Positions 50,528 to 60,709 are shown, numbered from the stretch's first letter. The stretch: DNA of 64,000 nt from Limnohabitans sp. Rim47 (GCF_001517545.1 NZ_FBYA01000001.1:716930-780929), one strand, 5' to 3'. Made by a program: numbers and translations. Notes: generated by a model from the letters alone, not told the origin.

Positions 50528-52012
50528 ATGAATCGCGAAATGTTGATGTTGGTCGAAGCCATCTCACGTGAAAAGAACGTTGAGCGCGACGTGGTGTTTG
50601 GTGCCGTGGAAGCCGCTTTGGCCCAAGCGACCAAAAAACTGTATGCCGGTGAAGTGGACATCCGCGTTGCGGTGGACCGCGACAACGGCAATTACGAAAC
50701 TTTCCGCCGCTGGCACGTGGTCCCCGATGAAGCCGGTCTTCAGTTGCCCGAGCAAGAAATCTTGTTGTTCGAGGCCAAAGAGCAAATCCCGGACATCGAA
50801 GTCGACGAGTACATCGAAGAGGCGATCGAGTCTTTGCCTATTGGCCGAATTGGCGCCATGGCGGCCAAGCAGGTCATCTTGCAAAAAATCCGTGACGCCG
50901 AGCGCGAAATGCTGCTCAACGACTTCATGTCGCGCGGCGAGAAGATTTTTGTCGGCACCGTCAAGCGCATGGACAAGGGCGACATCATCTGCGAAGCAGG
51001 CCGCATTGAAGGCCGCCTGCGCCGCAGCGAAATGATCCCCAAGGAAAACCTGCGCAGTGGCGATCGTGTGCGCGCCATGATCATGGAAGTGGACTTGACC
51101 TTGCGCGGCGCGCCGATCTTGCTGTCGCGTTCTGCCCCCGAGTTCATGATCGAGTTGTTCCGTCAGGAAGTGCCCGAGATTGAGCAGGGCTTGCTGGAAA
51201 TCAAAACCTGCGCTCGTGACCCAGGCTCACGCGCCAAGATCGCTGTGTTGTCGCATGACAAGCGTGTTGACCCGATTGGCACCTGCGTCGGTGTGCGTGG
51301 CACCCGCGTCAATGCTGTGACCAACGAATTGGCCGGTGAGCGCGTCGACATCGTGTTGTGGAGTGAAGACCCGGCACAGTTCGTGATCGGTGCCTTGGCC
51401 CCGGCCAACGTTCAGTCCATCGTGGTGGACGAAGAAAAGCACGCTATGGACGTCGTGGTGGACGAAGAAAACCTGGCGATTGCGATTGGCCGTGGTGGTC
51501 AAAACGTGCGCCTGGCTTCTGACCTCACGGGCTGGAAGATCAACATCATGGACGCTGCTGAGTCTGCCCAGAAGCAGGCCGAAGAAACCACCGGTATCCG
51601 TCAGTTGTTCATGGAAAAGCTCGATGTGGACCAAGAAATTGCCGACATCCTGATTGGTGAAGGTTTCACCAGCCTGGAGGAAGTGGCTTATGTGCCAATC
51701 CAGGAAATGCAAGAGATCGAGAGCTTCGACGAAGACACCATCAACGAGTTGCGTACGCGTGCCAAAGACGCGTTGCTGACCCTTGAGATTGCACGTGAAG
51801 AGAGCGTTGAAGACGTTTCTCAGGATTTGCGTGACTTGCCAGGCTTGACGCCTGAGCTGATTTCCAAGCTGGTTGAAGCGGGTATTCAAACCCGTGACGA
51901 TTTGGCTGACTTGGCCACCGATGAACTGACTGACATCACTGCTCAGACAGCTGAAGAGGCGACCGCCCTGATCATGAAAGCCCGCGAACATTGGTTCGCT
52001 GGCCAGGCCTGA
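50528..52012 (+). CDS. nusA: Transcription termination/antitermination protein NusA
   Basis: A 494-residue RNA polymerase-associated factor. The N-terminal domain (MNREMLMLVEAISREKNVER) binds polymerase. An S1 domain at about residues 130-200 (GTVKRMDKGDIICEAGRIEG) and two KH domains to about 345 follow (VDPIGTCVGVRGTRVNAV; IAIGRGGQNVRLASDLTGW). Two acidic helix-hairpin-helix repeats close the protein (about 360-494), as in E. coli NusA. ATG 50528 follows a GGAGAG site. It lies between rimP and infB. Confidence 0.97.
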   Translation: MNREMLMLVEAISREKNVERDVVFGAVEAALAQATKKLYAGEVDIRVAVDRDNGNYETFRRWHVVPDEAGLQLPEQEILLFEAKEQIPDIEVDEYIEEAIESLPIGRIGAMAAKQVILQKIRDAEREMLLNDFMSRGEKIFVGTVKRMDKGDIICEAGRIEGRLRRSEMIPKENLRSGDRVRAMIMEVDLTLRGAPILLSRSAPEFMIELFRQEVPEIEQGLLEIKTCARDPGSRAKIAVLSHDKRVDPIGTCVGVRGTRVNAVTNELAGERVDIVLWSEDPAQFVIGALAPANVQSIVVDEEKHAMDVVVDEENLAIAIGRGGQNVRLASDLTGWKINIMDAAESAQKQAEETTGIRQLFMEKLDVDQEIADILIGEGFTSLEEVAYVPIQEMQEIESFDEDTINELRTRAKDALLTLEIAREESVEDVSQDLRDLPGLTPELISKLVEAGIQTRDDLADLATDELTDITAQTAEEATALIMKAREHWFAGQA

Positions 52013-52035
52013 AGCTATGGAGGCTTGAACACAAT

Positions 52036-55035
52036 ATGTCCAGTACCACTGTTGCCGAGTTCGCAAACGAACTCAAAAAATCTGCCGATGTCCTGCTTGA
52101 TCAATTGCGATCAGCCGGTGTTGCCAAAGCTTCGGACAGCGATACGCTGAACGATGCTGACAAACAAAAATTGCTCAGTTATCTGCAAGCGAGCCACGGC
52201 ACCGTGGCCGGTGACCGCAAAAAAATCACCTTGGTTAAAAAGTCAACCAGCGAGATCAAGCAGGCCGACGCTTCTGGCAAAGCCCGCACGATCCAAGTGG
52301 AAGTGCGTAAAAAACGCACCCTGATCAAACGCGATGACGAGCCGGTGCAAGAGGCCCAAGTTGAAGAGCCGCAAGAGCCCGTGATCGACCATGCTGATCT
52401 GGCTCGCCGCGAAGAAGAAGCACGCCGTCAGGCCGAACTGATTCGCCGCCAGGAAGAAGAGCTGGTTGAAAAGCGACGTGTGCGCGAAGAACAAGAAGCT
52501 CAGCAACGCGCTGAGTTGGCAGCACAAGAGGCCAAAGCCCGTGCTGAGGCGCAGTCTTTGGCCGATGCAGCCGCTTTGGCCGCAGGTCAGGCCGTTCCAG
52601 CCAAGCCTCAATTGAGCCGCGAAGAGCGTGAGCAATTGGCCCGCGCAGAAGCCGCCAGCATCAATGCAGCATCGCAAGTGAAAACCGCACCGGTTGCTCC
52701 AGCAGCGCCTGTTATTTCTGCCGAAAACGTTGCCGCTGCAAAAGCCGCGCAAGTCGCAGAAGCGGCTGCTGCTAAAGCCAAAGCTGACCAAGAAGCACGC
52801 GAAGCTGCTGCGCAAAAAGCGGCCGCTGACTCGAAGGCCAAAGCCGACGAAGACACCGCCCGTGCTGCCGATCTTGACTCGCGTCGTCGCAAGGCCTTGG
52901 CCGAAGCCGAAGCCATTCGGACCATGATGAATGCCCCTAAAAAGGTATTGGTTGCCAAAAAAGAAGAGCCCAAGGTTGAGCCAAAAGCGGCTGTCAAAGG
53001 CACTTTGCACAAACCAGTTGGAACACCCGCACCCGGTGCACGTGCTGCTGCTGCGCAAGCCGCTGCACCTGCGGGTCCGGCCGGCAACAAAGAAGTCAAA
53101 TCTGCCAAACTGTCATCCAGTTGGGCGGGTGATCCAGCCAAAAAGAAAGCCATCCCAACCCGCGGCGACAGCAGCGGTGGTGTGGGGCGCAACAACTGGC
53201 GCGGCGGTCCACGCGGTCGCCGTGGCAATGAGCGCGATCGCGACGATTCGCACACACAACAGGCCCCCGCAGAAGTGCGTGTGCTCGAAGTGCACGTGCC
53301 AGAAACCATCACAGTGGCCGAATTGGCCCACAAAATGGCCATCAAGGCTTCCGAAGTCATCAAGCACTTGATGAAGCTCGGCCAGATGGCCACGATGAAC
53401 CAGCCGTTGGACCAAGATACCGCCATGATCGTGGTGGAAGAAATGGGTCACAAGGCCGTGATTGCTGCGCTGGACGATCCAGAAGCGTTCACCGATGACG
53501 AAGTGTCGGAACAAAACGCCGAGTCTTTGCCGCGCGCTCCTGTGGTTACCGTCATGGGTCACGTTGACCACGGTAAAACCTCGTTGCTGGACTATATTCG
53601 CCGAGCCAAAGTGGCTTCGGGTGAAGCCGGTGGCATCACACAGCACATTGGTGCTTACCACGTTGAGACGCCTCGCGGCATGATTTCTTTTCTGGACACC
53701 CCCGGTCACGAGGCCTTTACGGCCATGCGTGCCCGTGGTGCGCAAGCCACCGACATCGTCATCCTTGTGGTGGCCGGTGACGACGGTGTGATGCCCCAGA
53801 CCAAAGAAGCCATCAAACACGCCAAAGCGGCCGGTGTGCCGATCGTGGTCGCCATCAACAAGATGGACAAGCCCGATGCCAACATTGAGCGTGTTCGCAG
53901 TGAATTGATCGCTGAAGAAGTGGTGCCCGAAGAATTCGGTGGCGACTCTCCTTTCGTCTCTGTCTCTGCCAAAACAGGCATGGGCATCGATGCCTTGTTG
54001 GAGCAAGTGCTTTTGCAAGCCGAAGTGCTGGAACTCAAAGCGCCGGTGCAAGCCGCTGCCAAGGGTCTGGTCATCGAGGCTCGTCTGGACAAAGGTCGTG
54101 GTCCTGTGGCCACCATCTTGGTGCAGTCCGGTACTTTGAATACAGGCGATGTGGTGTTGGCAGGCCAGACCTTTGGCCGCGTGCGCGCCATGCTGGACGA
54201 AAACGGTGCCGCCATCAAGTCGGCAGGCCCATCGATTCCAGTCGAAATTCAAGGTCTGACCGAAGTGCCACAAGCCGGTGACGAGTTCATGGTCATGGGC
54301 GACGAGCGCCGGGCCCGCGAAATCGCAACTTACCGAGCCGGTAAATTCCGCAACACCAAGCTGGCCAAGCAACAAGCTGCCAAGCTCGAAAACATGTTTA
54401 CAGACATGTCTGCGGGCGAAGTCAAGATGCTGCCGATCATCATCAAGGCCGACGTGCAGGGTTCGCAAGAAGCCTTGGGCGCATCCTTGCTCAAGCTGTC
54501 GACCGAAGAAGTCAAAGTGCAGTTGGTTTACTCTGGCGTGGGCGGTATCAGCGAATCCGACATCAACCTGGCGATTGCTTCCAAGGCGATCGTGATCGGT
54601 TTCAACGTGCGTGCCGATGCCGGTGCGCGTAAGTTGGCCGAAGGCAATGGCGTTGATTTGCATTACTACAACATCATTTATGACGCTGTGGACGAGCTCA
54701 AGGCGGCCATGTCGGGCATGTTGGCACCCGAGCAACGCGAAGAAATCATGGGTATGGCCGAGATTCGCACTGTGTTCGTGGCCTCCAAGATCGGTACGGT
54801 TGCAGGTTGTATGGTCACTTCGGGTCAAGTCACCCGCAGCGCCAAGTTCCGTCTGCTGCGCGACAACGTGGTCATCTACACCGGCGAGCTCGATTCGCTC
54901 AAGCGACTCAAGGACGACGTGCGCGAAGTCAAAGAAGGCTTCGAGTGCGGTATCAAGCTCAAGAACTACAACGACATCAAAGAAGGCGATTACCTCGAAT
55001 TCTTCGACGTCAAGGAAATTGCGAGAACGCTGTAA
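52036..55035 (+). CDS. infB: Translation initiation factor IF-2
   Basis: A 999-residue GTPase that brings fMet-tRNA to the 30S subunit and promotes subunit joining. IF2_N-type helical domains lie at the start (STTVAEFANELKKSADVLLD) and before the G domain (ITVAELAHKMAIKASEVIKH). Between them is a long Ala/Glu/Lys/Arg-rich linker (about residues 95-370) and a Gly/Arg stretch. The G domain has GHVDHGKTSLLDYI near residue 510, DTPGHEAF and NKMD. Domains II-IV are complete. Its size is typical of betaproteobacteria. GGAGG precedes the ATG. It is directly followed by rbfA. Confidence 0.97.
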   Translation: MSSTTVAEFANELKKSADVLLDQLRSAGVAKASDSDTLNDADKQKLLSYLQASHGTVAGDRKKITLVKKSTSEIKQADASGKARTIQVEVRKKRTLIKRDDEPVQEAQVEEPQEPVIDHADLARREEEARRQAELIRRQEEELVEKRRVREEQEAQQRAELAAQEAKARAEAQSLADAAALAAGQAVPAKPQLSREEREQLARAEAASINAASQVKTAPVAPAAPVISAENVAAAKAAQVAEAAAAKAKADQEAREAAAQKAAADSKAKADEDTARAADLDSRRRKALAEAEAIRTMMNAPKKVLVAKKEEPKVEPKAAVKGTLHKPVGTPAPGARAAAAQAAAPAGPAGNKEVKSAKLSSSWAGDPAKKKAIPTRGDSSGGVGRNNWRGGPRGRRGNERDRDDSHTQQAPAEVRVLEVHVPETITVAELAHKMAIKASEVIKHLMKLGQMATMNQPLDQDTAMIVVEEMGHKAVIAALDDPEAFTDDEVSEQNAESLPRAPVVTVMGHVDHGKTSLLDYIRRAKVASGEAGGITQHIGAYHVETPRGMISFLDTPGHEAFTAMRARGAQATDIVILVVAGDDGVMPQTKEAIKHAKAAGVPIVVAINKMDKPDANIERVRSELIAEEVVPEEFGGDSPFVSVSAKTGMGIDALLEQVLLQAEVLELKAPVQAAAKGLVIEARLDKGRGPVATILVQSGTLNTGDVVLAGQTFGRVRAMLDENGAAIKSAGPSIPVEIQGLTEVPQAGDEFMVMGDERRAREIATYRAGKFRNTKLAKQQAAKLENMFTDMSAGEVKMLPIIIKADVQGSQEALGASLLKLSTEEVKVQLVYSGVGGISESDINLAIASKAIVIGFNVRADAGARKLAEGNGVDLHYYNIIYDAVDELKAAMSGMLAPEQREEIMGMAEIRTVFVASKIGTVAGCMVTSGQVTRSAKFRLLRDNVVIYTGELDSLKRLKDDVREVKEGFECGIKLKNYNDIKEGDYLEFFDVKEIARTL

Positions 55036-55410
55036 ATGGCGCGCAAGAAGCAATCGTCCGTTCCCAATCGCGGTTTCCGCGTGGCCGACCAGATCCAGCG
55101 CGATTTGGCCGAGTTGATCTCACGCGAGTTGAAAGACCCGCGTGTGGGCATGATCACGATCAACGCGATTGAGGTGACGCCCGATTACGCGCATGCCAAG
55201 GTCTATTTCAGTGTCTTGACGGGCAATCCCGAAGAGGCCACTGAAGGGTTGAACGCGGCTGCGGGTTTTCTGCGCAATGGCTTGTTCAAGCGTTTGCATA
55301 TCCACACTGTGCCGACATTGCATTTCTTGTTTGACCGCACGACCGAGCGCGCGTCCGATATGAATGCGCTGATCGCCAAAGCGGTGTCGTCTCGCGCCCA
55401 AGAGGACTGA
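55036..55410 (+). CDS. rbfA: Ribosome-binding factor A
   Basis: A 124-residue KH-fold factor for late 30S maturation and cold adaptation. Family marks are NRGFRVADQIQRDLAELISR near residue 9, DPRVGMITINAIEVTPDYAH near 34 and LHFLFDRTTERASDMN near 95. It starts immediately after the infB stop and ends 2 bases before truB, so translation is very likely coupled. Confidence 0.96.
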   Translation: MARKKQSSVPNRGFRVADQIQRDLAELISRELKDPRVGMITINAIEVTPDYAHAKVYFSVLTGNPEEATEGLNAAAGFLRNGLFKRLHIHTVPTLHFLFDRTTERASDMNALIAKAVSSRAQED

Positions 55411-55412
55411 GC

Positions 55413-56393
55413 ATGAACGCGCCACGCACCAGGGTGCAGCGGCGCCCTGTGCACGGGGTGCTGTTGCTTGATAAACCGCTGGGTCTTTCCAGCAACCAAG
55501 CTTTGCAAAAAGCCAAGTGGTTGTTGCGGGCCGAGAAAGCAGGGCACACGGGGACGCTGGACCCGTTGGCAAGCGGTGTATTGCCTTTGTGTTTCGGTGC
55601 CGCAACCAAATTCAGTCAGCAGCATCTGGATGCCGACAAGACTTACGAGACCACGGTGCGTCTGGGGCTGAAAACCAGCACAGCTGACGCTGAGGGTTAC
55701 GTGATTGAAGCGCGTGAGGTGCGTTGCACCCCAGGCCAAGTGGTGGAGGTGCTGGACCGGTTCATGGGACCGATTAGCCAAGTTCCACCGATGCACAGTG
55801 CCTTGAAGAAGGACGGCAAGGCCTTGTACGAATATGCCCGCAAGGGCGAAACCGTTGAGCGCGAAGCGCGCAACGTGGTGATACATGATCTGGATTTGCT
55901 GGACATGCAACTGCAAGGCGATGTGCCTTTTTTGCGCTTGCGTGTGCGTTGCAGCAAAGGCACCTACATCAGGACTCTGGGCGAAGACATCGCCGAGGCC
56001 TTGGGTTGTGGCGGCCACTTAAGCGCATTGCGCCGTGTGGTCACCGGTCCTTTTGTGGCATCACAGTGCGTGACGCTGCAAGATCTGGAAGCGATGGATG
56101 AAGTCAAGCGCCTCGGTGCTTTGCTGCCAGTCGATGTTTTGTTGCCAGGCTACACAGAAGTGAGCCTGGACAGCGACAGCACTGGTCGTTTTTTGAATGG
56201 GGTGCGCAGACGCGGCCCTTGGGTTGATTGTGATCAAGTCGTGGTGTATGGAGAACATCCTCGTGCCTTGCTGGGAACAGCTGTTGTGCATGGCGGCGAA
56301 TTGGTTCCGGGTCGATTGTTGAGCCCGATCGAAATTCAACAGATTTTGGAAAAATCACCTGCCACCGAGCCGTTGCTGGCCGAGCAGGTTTAA
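55413..56393 (+). CDS. truB: tRNA pseudouridine(55) synthase TruB
   Basis: A 326-residue enzyme isomerising U55 in the T loop of tRNAs and acting as a tRNA chaperone. VLLLDKPLGLSSNQALQKAK precedes the catalytic Asp50 in HTGTLDPLASGVLPL. KTYETTVRLGLKTSTADAEG and CSKGTYIRTLGEDIAEALG are also conserved. The C-terminal part is a PUA-like domain with a slightly longer tail than in E. coli. It is the last member of the infB cluster proper and precedes typA by 13 bases. Confidence 0.96.
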   Translation: MNAPRTRVQRRPVHGVLLLDKPLGLSSNQALQKAKWLLRAEKAGHTGTLDPLASGVLPLCFGAATKFSQQHLDADKTYETTVRLGLKTSTADAEGYVIEAREVRCTPGQVVEVLDRFMGPISQVPPMHSALKKDGKALYEYARKGETVEREARNVVIHDLDLLDMQLQGDVPFLRLRVRCSKGTYIRTLGEDIAEALGCGGHLSALRRVVTGPFVASQCVTLQDLEAMDEVKRLGALLPVDVLLPGYTEVSLDSDSTGRFLNGVRRRGPWVDCDQVVVYGEHPRALLGTAVVHGGELVPGRLLSPIEIQQILEKSPATEPLLAEQV

Positions 56394-56406
56394 AGGAAGA
56401 GAAAGC

Positions 56407-58224
56407 ATGACCAAGCAAATCCGCAACATCGCCATCATCGCCCACGTTGACCATGGCAAAACCACCATGGTTGACCAGCTGCTGCGCCAATCGGGCACAT
56501 TCGCTGACCACGAAAAAATCGTGGATACCGTGATGGACAACAACGCCATCGAACGTGAGCGCGGCATCACCATTTTGGCCAAAAACTGCGCTGTGAGCTG
56601 GGAAGGAACCCACATCAACATCGTCGACACCCCCGGTCACGCGGACTTCGGTGGTGAAGTCGAGCGCGCCTTGTCCATGGTCGACGGCGTTGTCTTGTTG
56701 ATCGATGCGCAAGAAGGCCCCATGCCACAAACCCGTTTTGTGACCAAGAAGGCCTTGGCCCTGGGTCTCAAGCCAATCGTTGTGGTGAACAAGGTCGACA
56801 AGCCCGGTGCAAACCCCGATAAAGTGGTCAATGCCGCTTTTGACTTGTTTGACAAACTCGGCGCGAACGACGAACAACTGGACTTCCCTGTGGTGTACGC
56901 CTCGGGTATCAACGGCTGGACATCGCTCGAAGAAGGTGCGCCTGGCGAGCAGTGGGGCCCCGATATGTCCGCCCTGTTCAACACCGTGCTCAAGCATGTG
57001 CCTGCGCAAAAAGGTGATCCAGCAGCACCTCTGCAATTGCAAATTTCCGCGCTCGACTTCTCGACTTTTGTCGGTCGCATCGGCGTGGGTCGCATCAGCC
57101 AAGGCACCATCAAGCCACAAATGGACGTGGTCGTCATGGAAGGTCCGGACGGCAAAGCCATCAAAGGCCGTGTCAACCAAGTGCTGAAATTCCAAGGTCT
57201 TGACCGTGTGCAAGTGACCGAAGCCGGTCCTGGCGATATCGTGTTGATCAACGGCATTGCCGAATTGAACATCGGTGTGACCGTGACCGACTCAGCCAAT
57301 CCCGCACCGCTGCCGATGCTGAAGGTGGACGAGCCCACACTGACCATGAACTTTTGCGTGAACACCAGCCCATTGGCTGGCCGTGAAGGCAAGTTCGTCA
57401 CCAGCCGTCAAATCTGGGACCGCCTGCAAAAAGAGTTGCAGCACAACGTTGCATTGCGCGTCAAAGAAACTGACGAAGAAGGTATCTTTGAAGTCATGGG
57501 CCGTGGTGAATTGCACCTGACCATCTTGCTGGAAAACATGCGTCGCGAAGGCTACGAAATGGCTGTGTCCAAGCCACGCGTGGTTTTCCGTGACGTCAAT
57601 GGTGAGCGCCATGAGCCTATCGAGTTGGTGACTGCCGACATCGAAGAAACACACCAAGGCGGCGTGATGCAAGCTTTGGGCGAGCGCAAGGGCGAGTTGG
57701 TCAACATGGAACCCGATGGCCGTGGTCGTGTCCGTCTGGAATACCGCATTCCAGCACGTGGCTTGATCGGTTTCACCAACGAATTTTTGAACTTGACCCG
57801 TGGTTCCGGTTTGATCTCCAACATTTTCGACAGCTACGAGCCGCACAAAGGTGACATTGGTGGCCGTAAAAACGGTGTGCTGATCTCCATGGATGACGGT
57901 GAAATTTTCACCTACGCCCTGGGCAAGTTGGACGACCGTGGTCGCATGTTCGTCAAGGCGAACGATCCGGTGTACGAAGGCATGATTGTGGGTATCCACA
58001 GCCGTGACAACGACTTGGTCGTCAACGCCACACGCACCAAGCAACTGACCAACTTCCGTGTGTCCGGCAAAGAAGACGCGATCAAAATCACACCTCCAAT
58101 CGACCTCACTCTGGAATACGGCGTTGAGTTCATCGAGGACGACGAGTTGGTCGAAATCACGCCTAAGAGCGTGCGTCTGCGCAAGCGTTTCCTGAAGGAA
58201 AGCGACCGCAAGCGCAACAAGTGA
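56407..58224 (+). CDS. typA: Ribosome-associated GTPase TypA/BipA
   Basis: A 605-residue translational GTPase of the EF-G family that binds 70S or 50S particles under stress and aids 50S assembly at low temperature. The G motifs are AHVDHGKTTMVDQLL at residues 12-26, ERERGITI, DTPGHADFGGEVERAL and NKVDKPGA. The TypA-specific C-terminal domain (GRKNGVLISMDDGEIFTYAL) is complete. AAGGAAGAG precedes the ATG. It is probably cotranscribed with the truB operon. Confidence 0.96.
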   Translation: MTKQIRNIAIIAHVDHGKTTMVDQLLRQSGTFADHEKIVDTVMDNNAIERERGITILAKNCAVSWEGTHINIVDTPGHADFGGEVERALSMVDGVVLLIDAQEGPMPQTRFVTKKALALGLKPIVVVNKVDKPGANPDKVVNAAFDLFDKLGANDEQLDFPVVYASGINGWTSLEEGAPGEQWGPDMSALFNTVLKHVPAQKGDPAAPLQLQISALDFSTFVGRIGVGRISQGTIKPQMDVVVMEGPDGKAIKGRVNQVLKFQGLDRVQVTEAGPGDIVLINGIAELNIGVTVTDSANPAPLPMLKVDEPTLTMNFCVNTSPLAGREGKFVTSRQIWDRLQKELQHNVALRVKETDEEGIFEVMGRGELHLTILLENMRREGYEMAVSKPRVVFRDVNGERHEPIELVTADIEETHQGGVMQALGERKGELVNMEPDGRGRVRLEYRIPARGLIGFTNEFLNLTRGSGLISNIFDSYEPHKGDIGGRKNGVLISMDDGEIFTYALGKLDDRGRMFVKANDPVYEGMIVGIHSRDNDLVVNATRTKQLTNFRVSGKEDAIKITPPIDLTLEYGVEFIEDDELVEITPKSVRLRKRFLKESDRKRNK

Positions 58225-58237
58225 TCGGCTGACGATC

Positions 58238-59122
58238 ATGCGTTTAACGCACGGTTTGGCCGTTTGGACCATGGTGGGCGTGACCGCCCTGTGGTCCATG
58301 GCCGGCGTGGTGACAAGGCACCTGGAGCAAGCCCGCAGCTTTGAGGTCACCTTCTGGCGGAGCTTCTTCACTGTCGTTTCATTGCTGGTCATCCTGCCCT
58401 TATGGCAGGGCCGAAGTGTCTGGACACGGCTGCCTTTGCGCAGCCGTTATTTTTGGTTCTCCGGTTTGTGCTGGAGTGTCATGTTCACCGCGTTCATGGT
58501 GGCACTCACCTTGACGGCGGTGGCCAACGTGCTGATCACCATGGCGGTAGGACCTTTGCTCACTGCGCTGATCACACGGGTGTTTTTGGGACATCGTTTG
58601 CCCACTCGAACCTGGCTGGCCATTGTTCTGGCGGGCATCGGCATTGGCTGGATGTATGGCTCCCAGCTGAGTTTGGGCGATCCGAATTTCTTGCTTGGCT
58701 CCTTGGTGGCTTTGTGTGTGCCCATCGCGGGCTCGGTGCAGTGGACGCTGGTGCAAAAAAGCCAGAGCGAGGGGCAGAACCTGGACCTCGTACCCTCTGT
58801 CTTGTTAGGCGCACTCATTTCATCATTGCTGACACTGCCTTTGTCCATGCCGTTTCAGGCTTCGGCGCATGATGTGGGTTGGTTGGCCATTCTGGGTTTG
58901 TTCCAGTTGGCTATCCCTTGCGCTTTGTCGGTGGTTTGTGCCCGCGTGCTCAAAGCCCCGGAAGTGGCTTTGCTGGCCTTGCTCGAAATTGTTTTTGGCA
59001 TTGCACTGGCTTGGTGGGGTGCCAATGAGGCTCCCCAATTGAGTGTGCTCTTGGGAGGTGCCCTGGTTTTGGGTGCCTTGCTTCTCAATGAATGGTTAGG
59101 CTGGAGACAAAACAATGTCTGA
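58238..59122 (+). CDS. EamA/DMT family transporter
   Basis: A 294-residue inner-membrane protein with ten predicted helices arranged as two EamA repeats. The first has MVGVTALWSMAGVVTRHLEQ and RSFEVTFWRSFFTVVSLLVI, and the second starts near residue 155 with LLGSLVALCVPIAGSVQWTL. Members export or import metabolites such as amino acids; the substrate here is unknown. It lies 13 bases after typA and overlaps the following hydratase gene by 8 bases, suggesting a shared transcript. Confidence 0.87.
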   Translation: MRLTHGLAVWTMVGVTALWSMAGVVTRHLEQARSFEVTFWRSFFTVVSLLVILPLWQGRSVWTRLPLRSRYFWFSGLCWSVMFTAFMVALTLTAVANVLITMAVGPLLTALITRVFLGHRLPTRTWLAIVLAGIGIGWMYGSQLSLGDPNFLLGSLVALCVPIAGSVQWTLVQKSQSEGQNLDLVPSVLLGALISSLLTLPLSMPFQASAHDVGWLAILGLFQLAIPCALSVVCARVLKAPEVALLALLEIVFGIALAWWGANEAPQLSVLLGGALVLGALLLNEWLGWRQNNV

Positions 59123-60197
59123 TGTCATCGCGCAAATTGAAGGCCGTATCGGCTGCATCACCCTGAACCGACCCAAGGCACTCAACGCCTTGTCGCTGGA
59201 GATGGTTCGCGCCTTGACCCACGCGCTTTTGGCTTGGCAGGATGACCCGCAAGTGCTGGCTGTCGCGGTGCGCGGCACGGGCAAAGAAGGCCCCTTTGGT
59301 GCTTTTTGTGCAGGTGGCGATATTCGATATTTCCACCAAGCAGCACACGCTGGCGATGCTTCATTGGGTGATTTTTTTACCGAAGAGTACCGCCTTAATC
59401 ACTTGATTCACACCTACACCAAGCCCTACATCGCCTTCATGGACGGCATCGTCATGGGGGGTGGCATGGGCATCAGCCAAGGTGCAAGTGTGCGTGTGGT
59501 GACCGAGCGCACCAAGATGGCCATGCCCGAGACCCATATCGGCTTGTTTCCGGATGTGGGCGGCGGCTATTTTCTGAGCCGTTGCCCAGGACGTTTGGGC
59601 GAATACTTGGGTCTCACTGGACACATGTTGGGGGGCGCTCAAGCTGTGGCCGCCAAGCTGGCTGACATCGCGTTGCCCAGTGGCATGCTCGAGCCGATCT
59701 GGCAAACCTTGATCAGCAGCCCTTTTGAAAACGCCGAGTCGGTGGAGCGTTGGGTGTTGGCTCAGTCAGGTGCTTTGACACCTGAAAAGCTTGCACCTCA
59801 GCCTCAAATTTACGAGGTATTTGGTTTGCCCAGCATCGCGGCCATGCTGACCAAGCTGGAATCAGGCACTGACGAATGGAGCCAGAAAACGGCCCATACC
59901 TTGCGCCACCGGTCACCCTTGATGTTGCATGTGGTGCTGGCGCAAATTCGCCGCGCTCGACAAATGAGTCTGGCCGACGACCTGCGCATGGAGCGCGACA
60001 TGGTGCACCACTGCTTCCACCTGCGCGCCGTGGCAGACAGTGACACGGTCGAGGGCATTCGTGCCTTGGCGGTCGACAAGGACCACACCCCGAACTGGAA
60101 GCCTGCGCGGGTCGAAGAGGTGGATGCTGCCGAAGCCGCGCGTTTCTTTGTGAGCCCCTGGCCTTCTGATCACCACCCTTTGCGCGATTTAAGCTGA
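59115..60197 (+). CDS. Enoyl-CoA hydratase/isomerase family protein (3-hydroxyisobutyryl-CoA hydrolase-like)
   Basis: A 360-residue crotonase-fold enzyme of the longer ECH_2 group. The oxyanion-hole text is NRPKALNALSLEMVRAL near residue 18 and FCAGGDIRYFHQA near 58. The catalytic region MDGIVMGGGMGISQGASV near 108 and MPETHIGLFPDVGGGYFLSR near 135 closely match HIBCH-type hydrolases of valine degradation, which retain this Glu/Asp pattern. Length (about 350-380) also fits HIBCH rather than plain hydratases. The start lies in the end of the DMT gene. It is convergent with smpB. Confidence 0.83.
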   Translation: MSDVIAQIEGRIGCITLNRPKALNALSLEMVRALTHALLAWQDDPQVLAVAVRGTGKEGPFGAFCAGGDIRYFHQAAHAGDASLGDFFTEEYRLNHLIHTYTKPYIAFMDGIVMGGGMGISQGASVRVVTERTKMAMPETHIGLFPDVGGGYFLSRCPGRLGEYLGLTGHMLGGAQAVAAKLADIALPSGMLEPIWQTLISSPFENAESVERWVLAQSGALTPEKLAPQPQIYEVFGLPSIAAMLTKLESGTDEWSQKTAHTLRHRSPLMLHVVLAQIRRARQMSLADDLRMERDMVHHCFHLRAVADSDTVEGIRALAVDKDHTPNWKPARVEEVDAAEAARFFVSPWPSDHHPLRDLS

Positions 60198-60214
60198 TTG
60201 GTGGGCGTTGATGC

Positions 60215-60709
60215 TCAGCGGTCGCGGTGGCGGCTTTTCATGGCGCGTTCCACTTCTCGCTTGCCTTCGCGGTCCTTGATGGTGTCGCGTTTGTCGTGCT
60301 CAGCTTTGCCCTTAGCCAGGGCAATGTCGCACTTCACTTTGCCCGACTTCCAGTGCAGATTGATCGGCACCAGGGTGTAGCCCTTTTGTTCGATCTTGCC
60401 GATCAGTCGCTTGATCTCTTCCTTGTTCAGCAGCAGTTTGCGCGTGCGGGCGGCTTCGGGGCTGATGTGGGTTGAGGCGGTTTTGAGCGGGTTGATCAGG
60501 CAGCCGATGATGAACAATTCGCCGTTGCGAATGACCACATAGCCGTCGGTCAGTTGCACTTTGCCTTCGCGGATGGCCTTGACCTCCCAGCCCTCCAGCA
60601 CCATGCCCGCCTCGTAGCGTTCTTCGAAAAAATAGTCGAAGGACGCTTTTTTGTTCTCGGCAATCTTGGCAAAAACGGGGGCAGCGGGAGACTTTTTTGT
60701 GGTGGCCAT
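60215..60709 (-). CDS. smpB: SsrA-binding protein SmpB
   Basis: A 164-residue tmRNA partner for ribosome rescue. Conserved text includes IAENKKASFDYFFEERYEAG near residue 13, LEGWEVKAIREGKVQL near 34 and YTLVPINLHWKSGKVKCDIA near 110, and the basic tail ends in RHRDR. The ATG at 60709 follows from the usual N-terminus (MATTKKSPAAPVF); a longer upstream reading runs into the divergent ratA promoter and is rejected. The smpB/ratA/rnfH neighbourhood is classical. Confidence 0.96.
   Translation of the reverse strand: MATTKKSPAAPVFAKIAENKKASFDYFFEERYEAGMVLEGWEVKAIREGKVQLTDGYVVIRNGELFIIGCLINPLKTASTHISPEAARTRKLLLNKEEIKRLIGKIEQKGYTLVPINLHWKSGKVKCDIALAKGKAEHDKRDTIKDREGKREVERAMKSRHRDR

Noticed and set aside
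53113..55053. About 646-codon open frame antisense to infB
   Set aside because: It mirrors the conserved GTPase coding sequence, is rich in His and Phe, and has no known domain or independent ribosome binding site.
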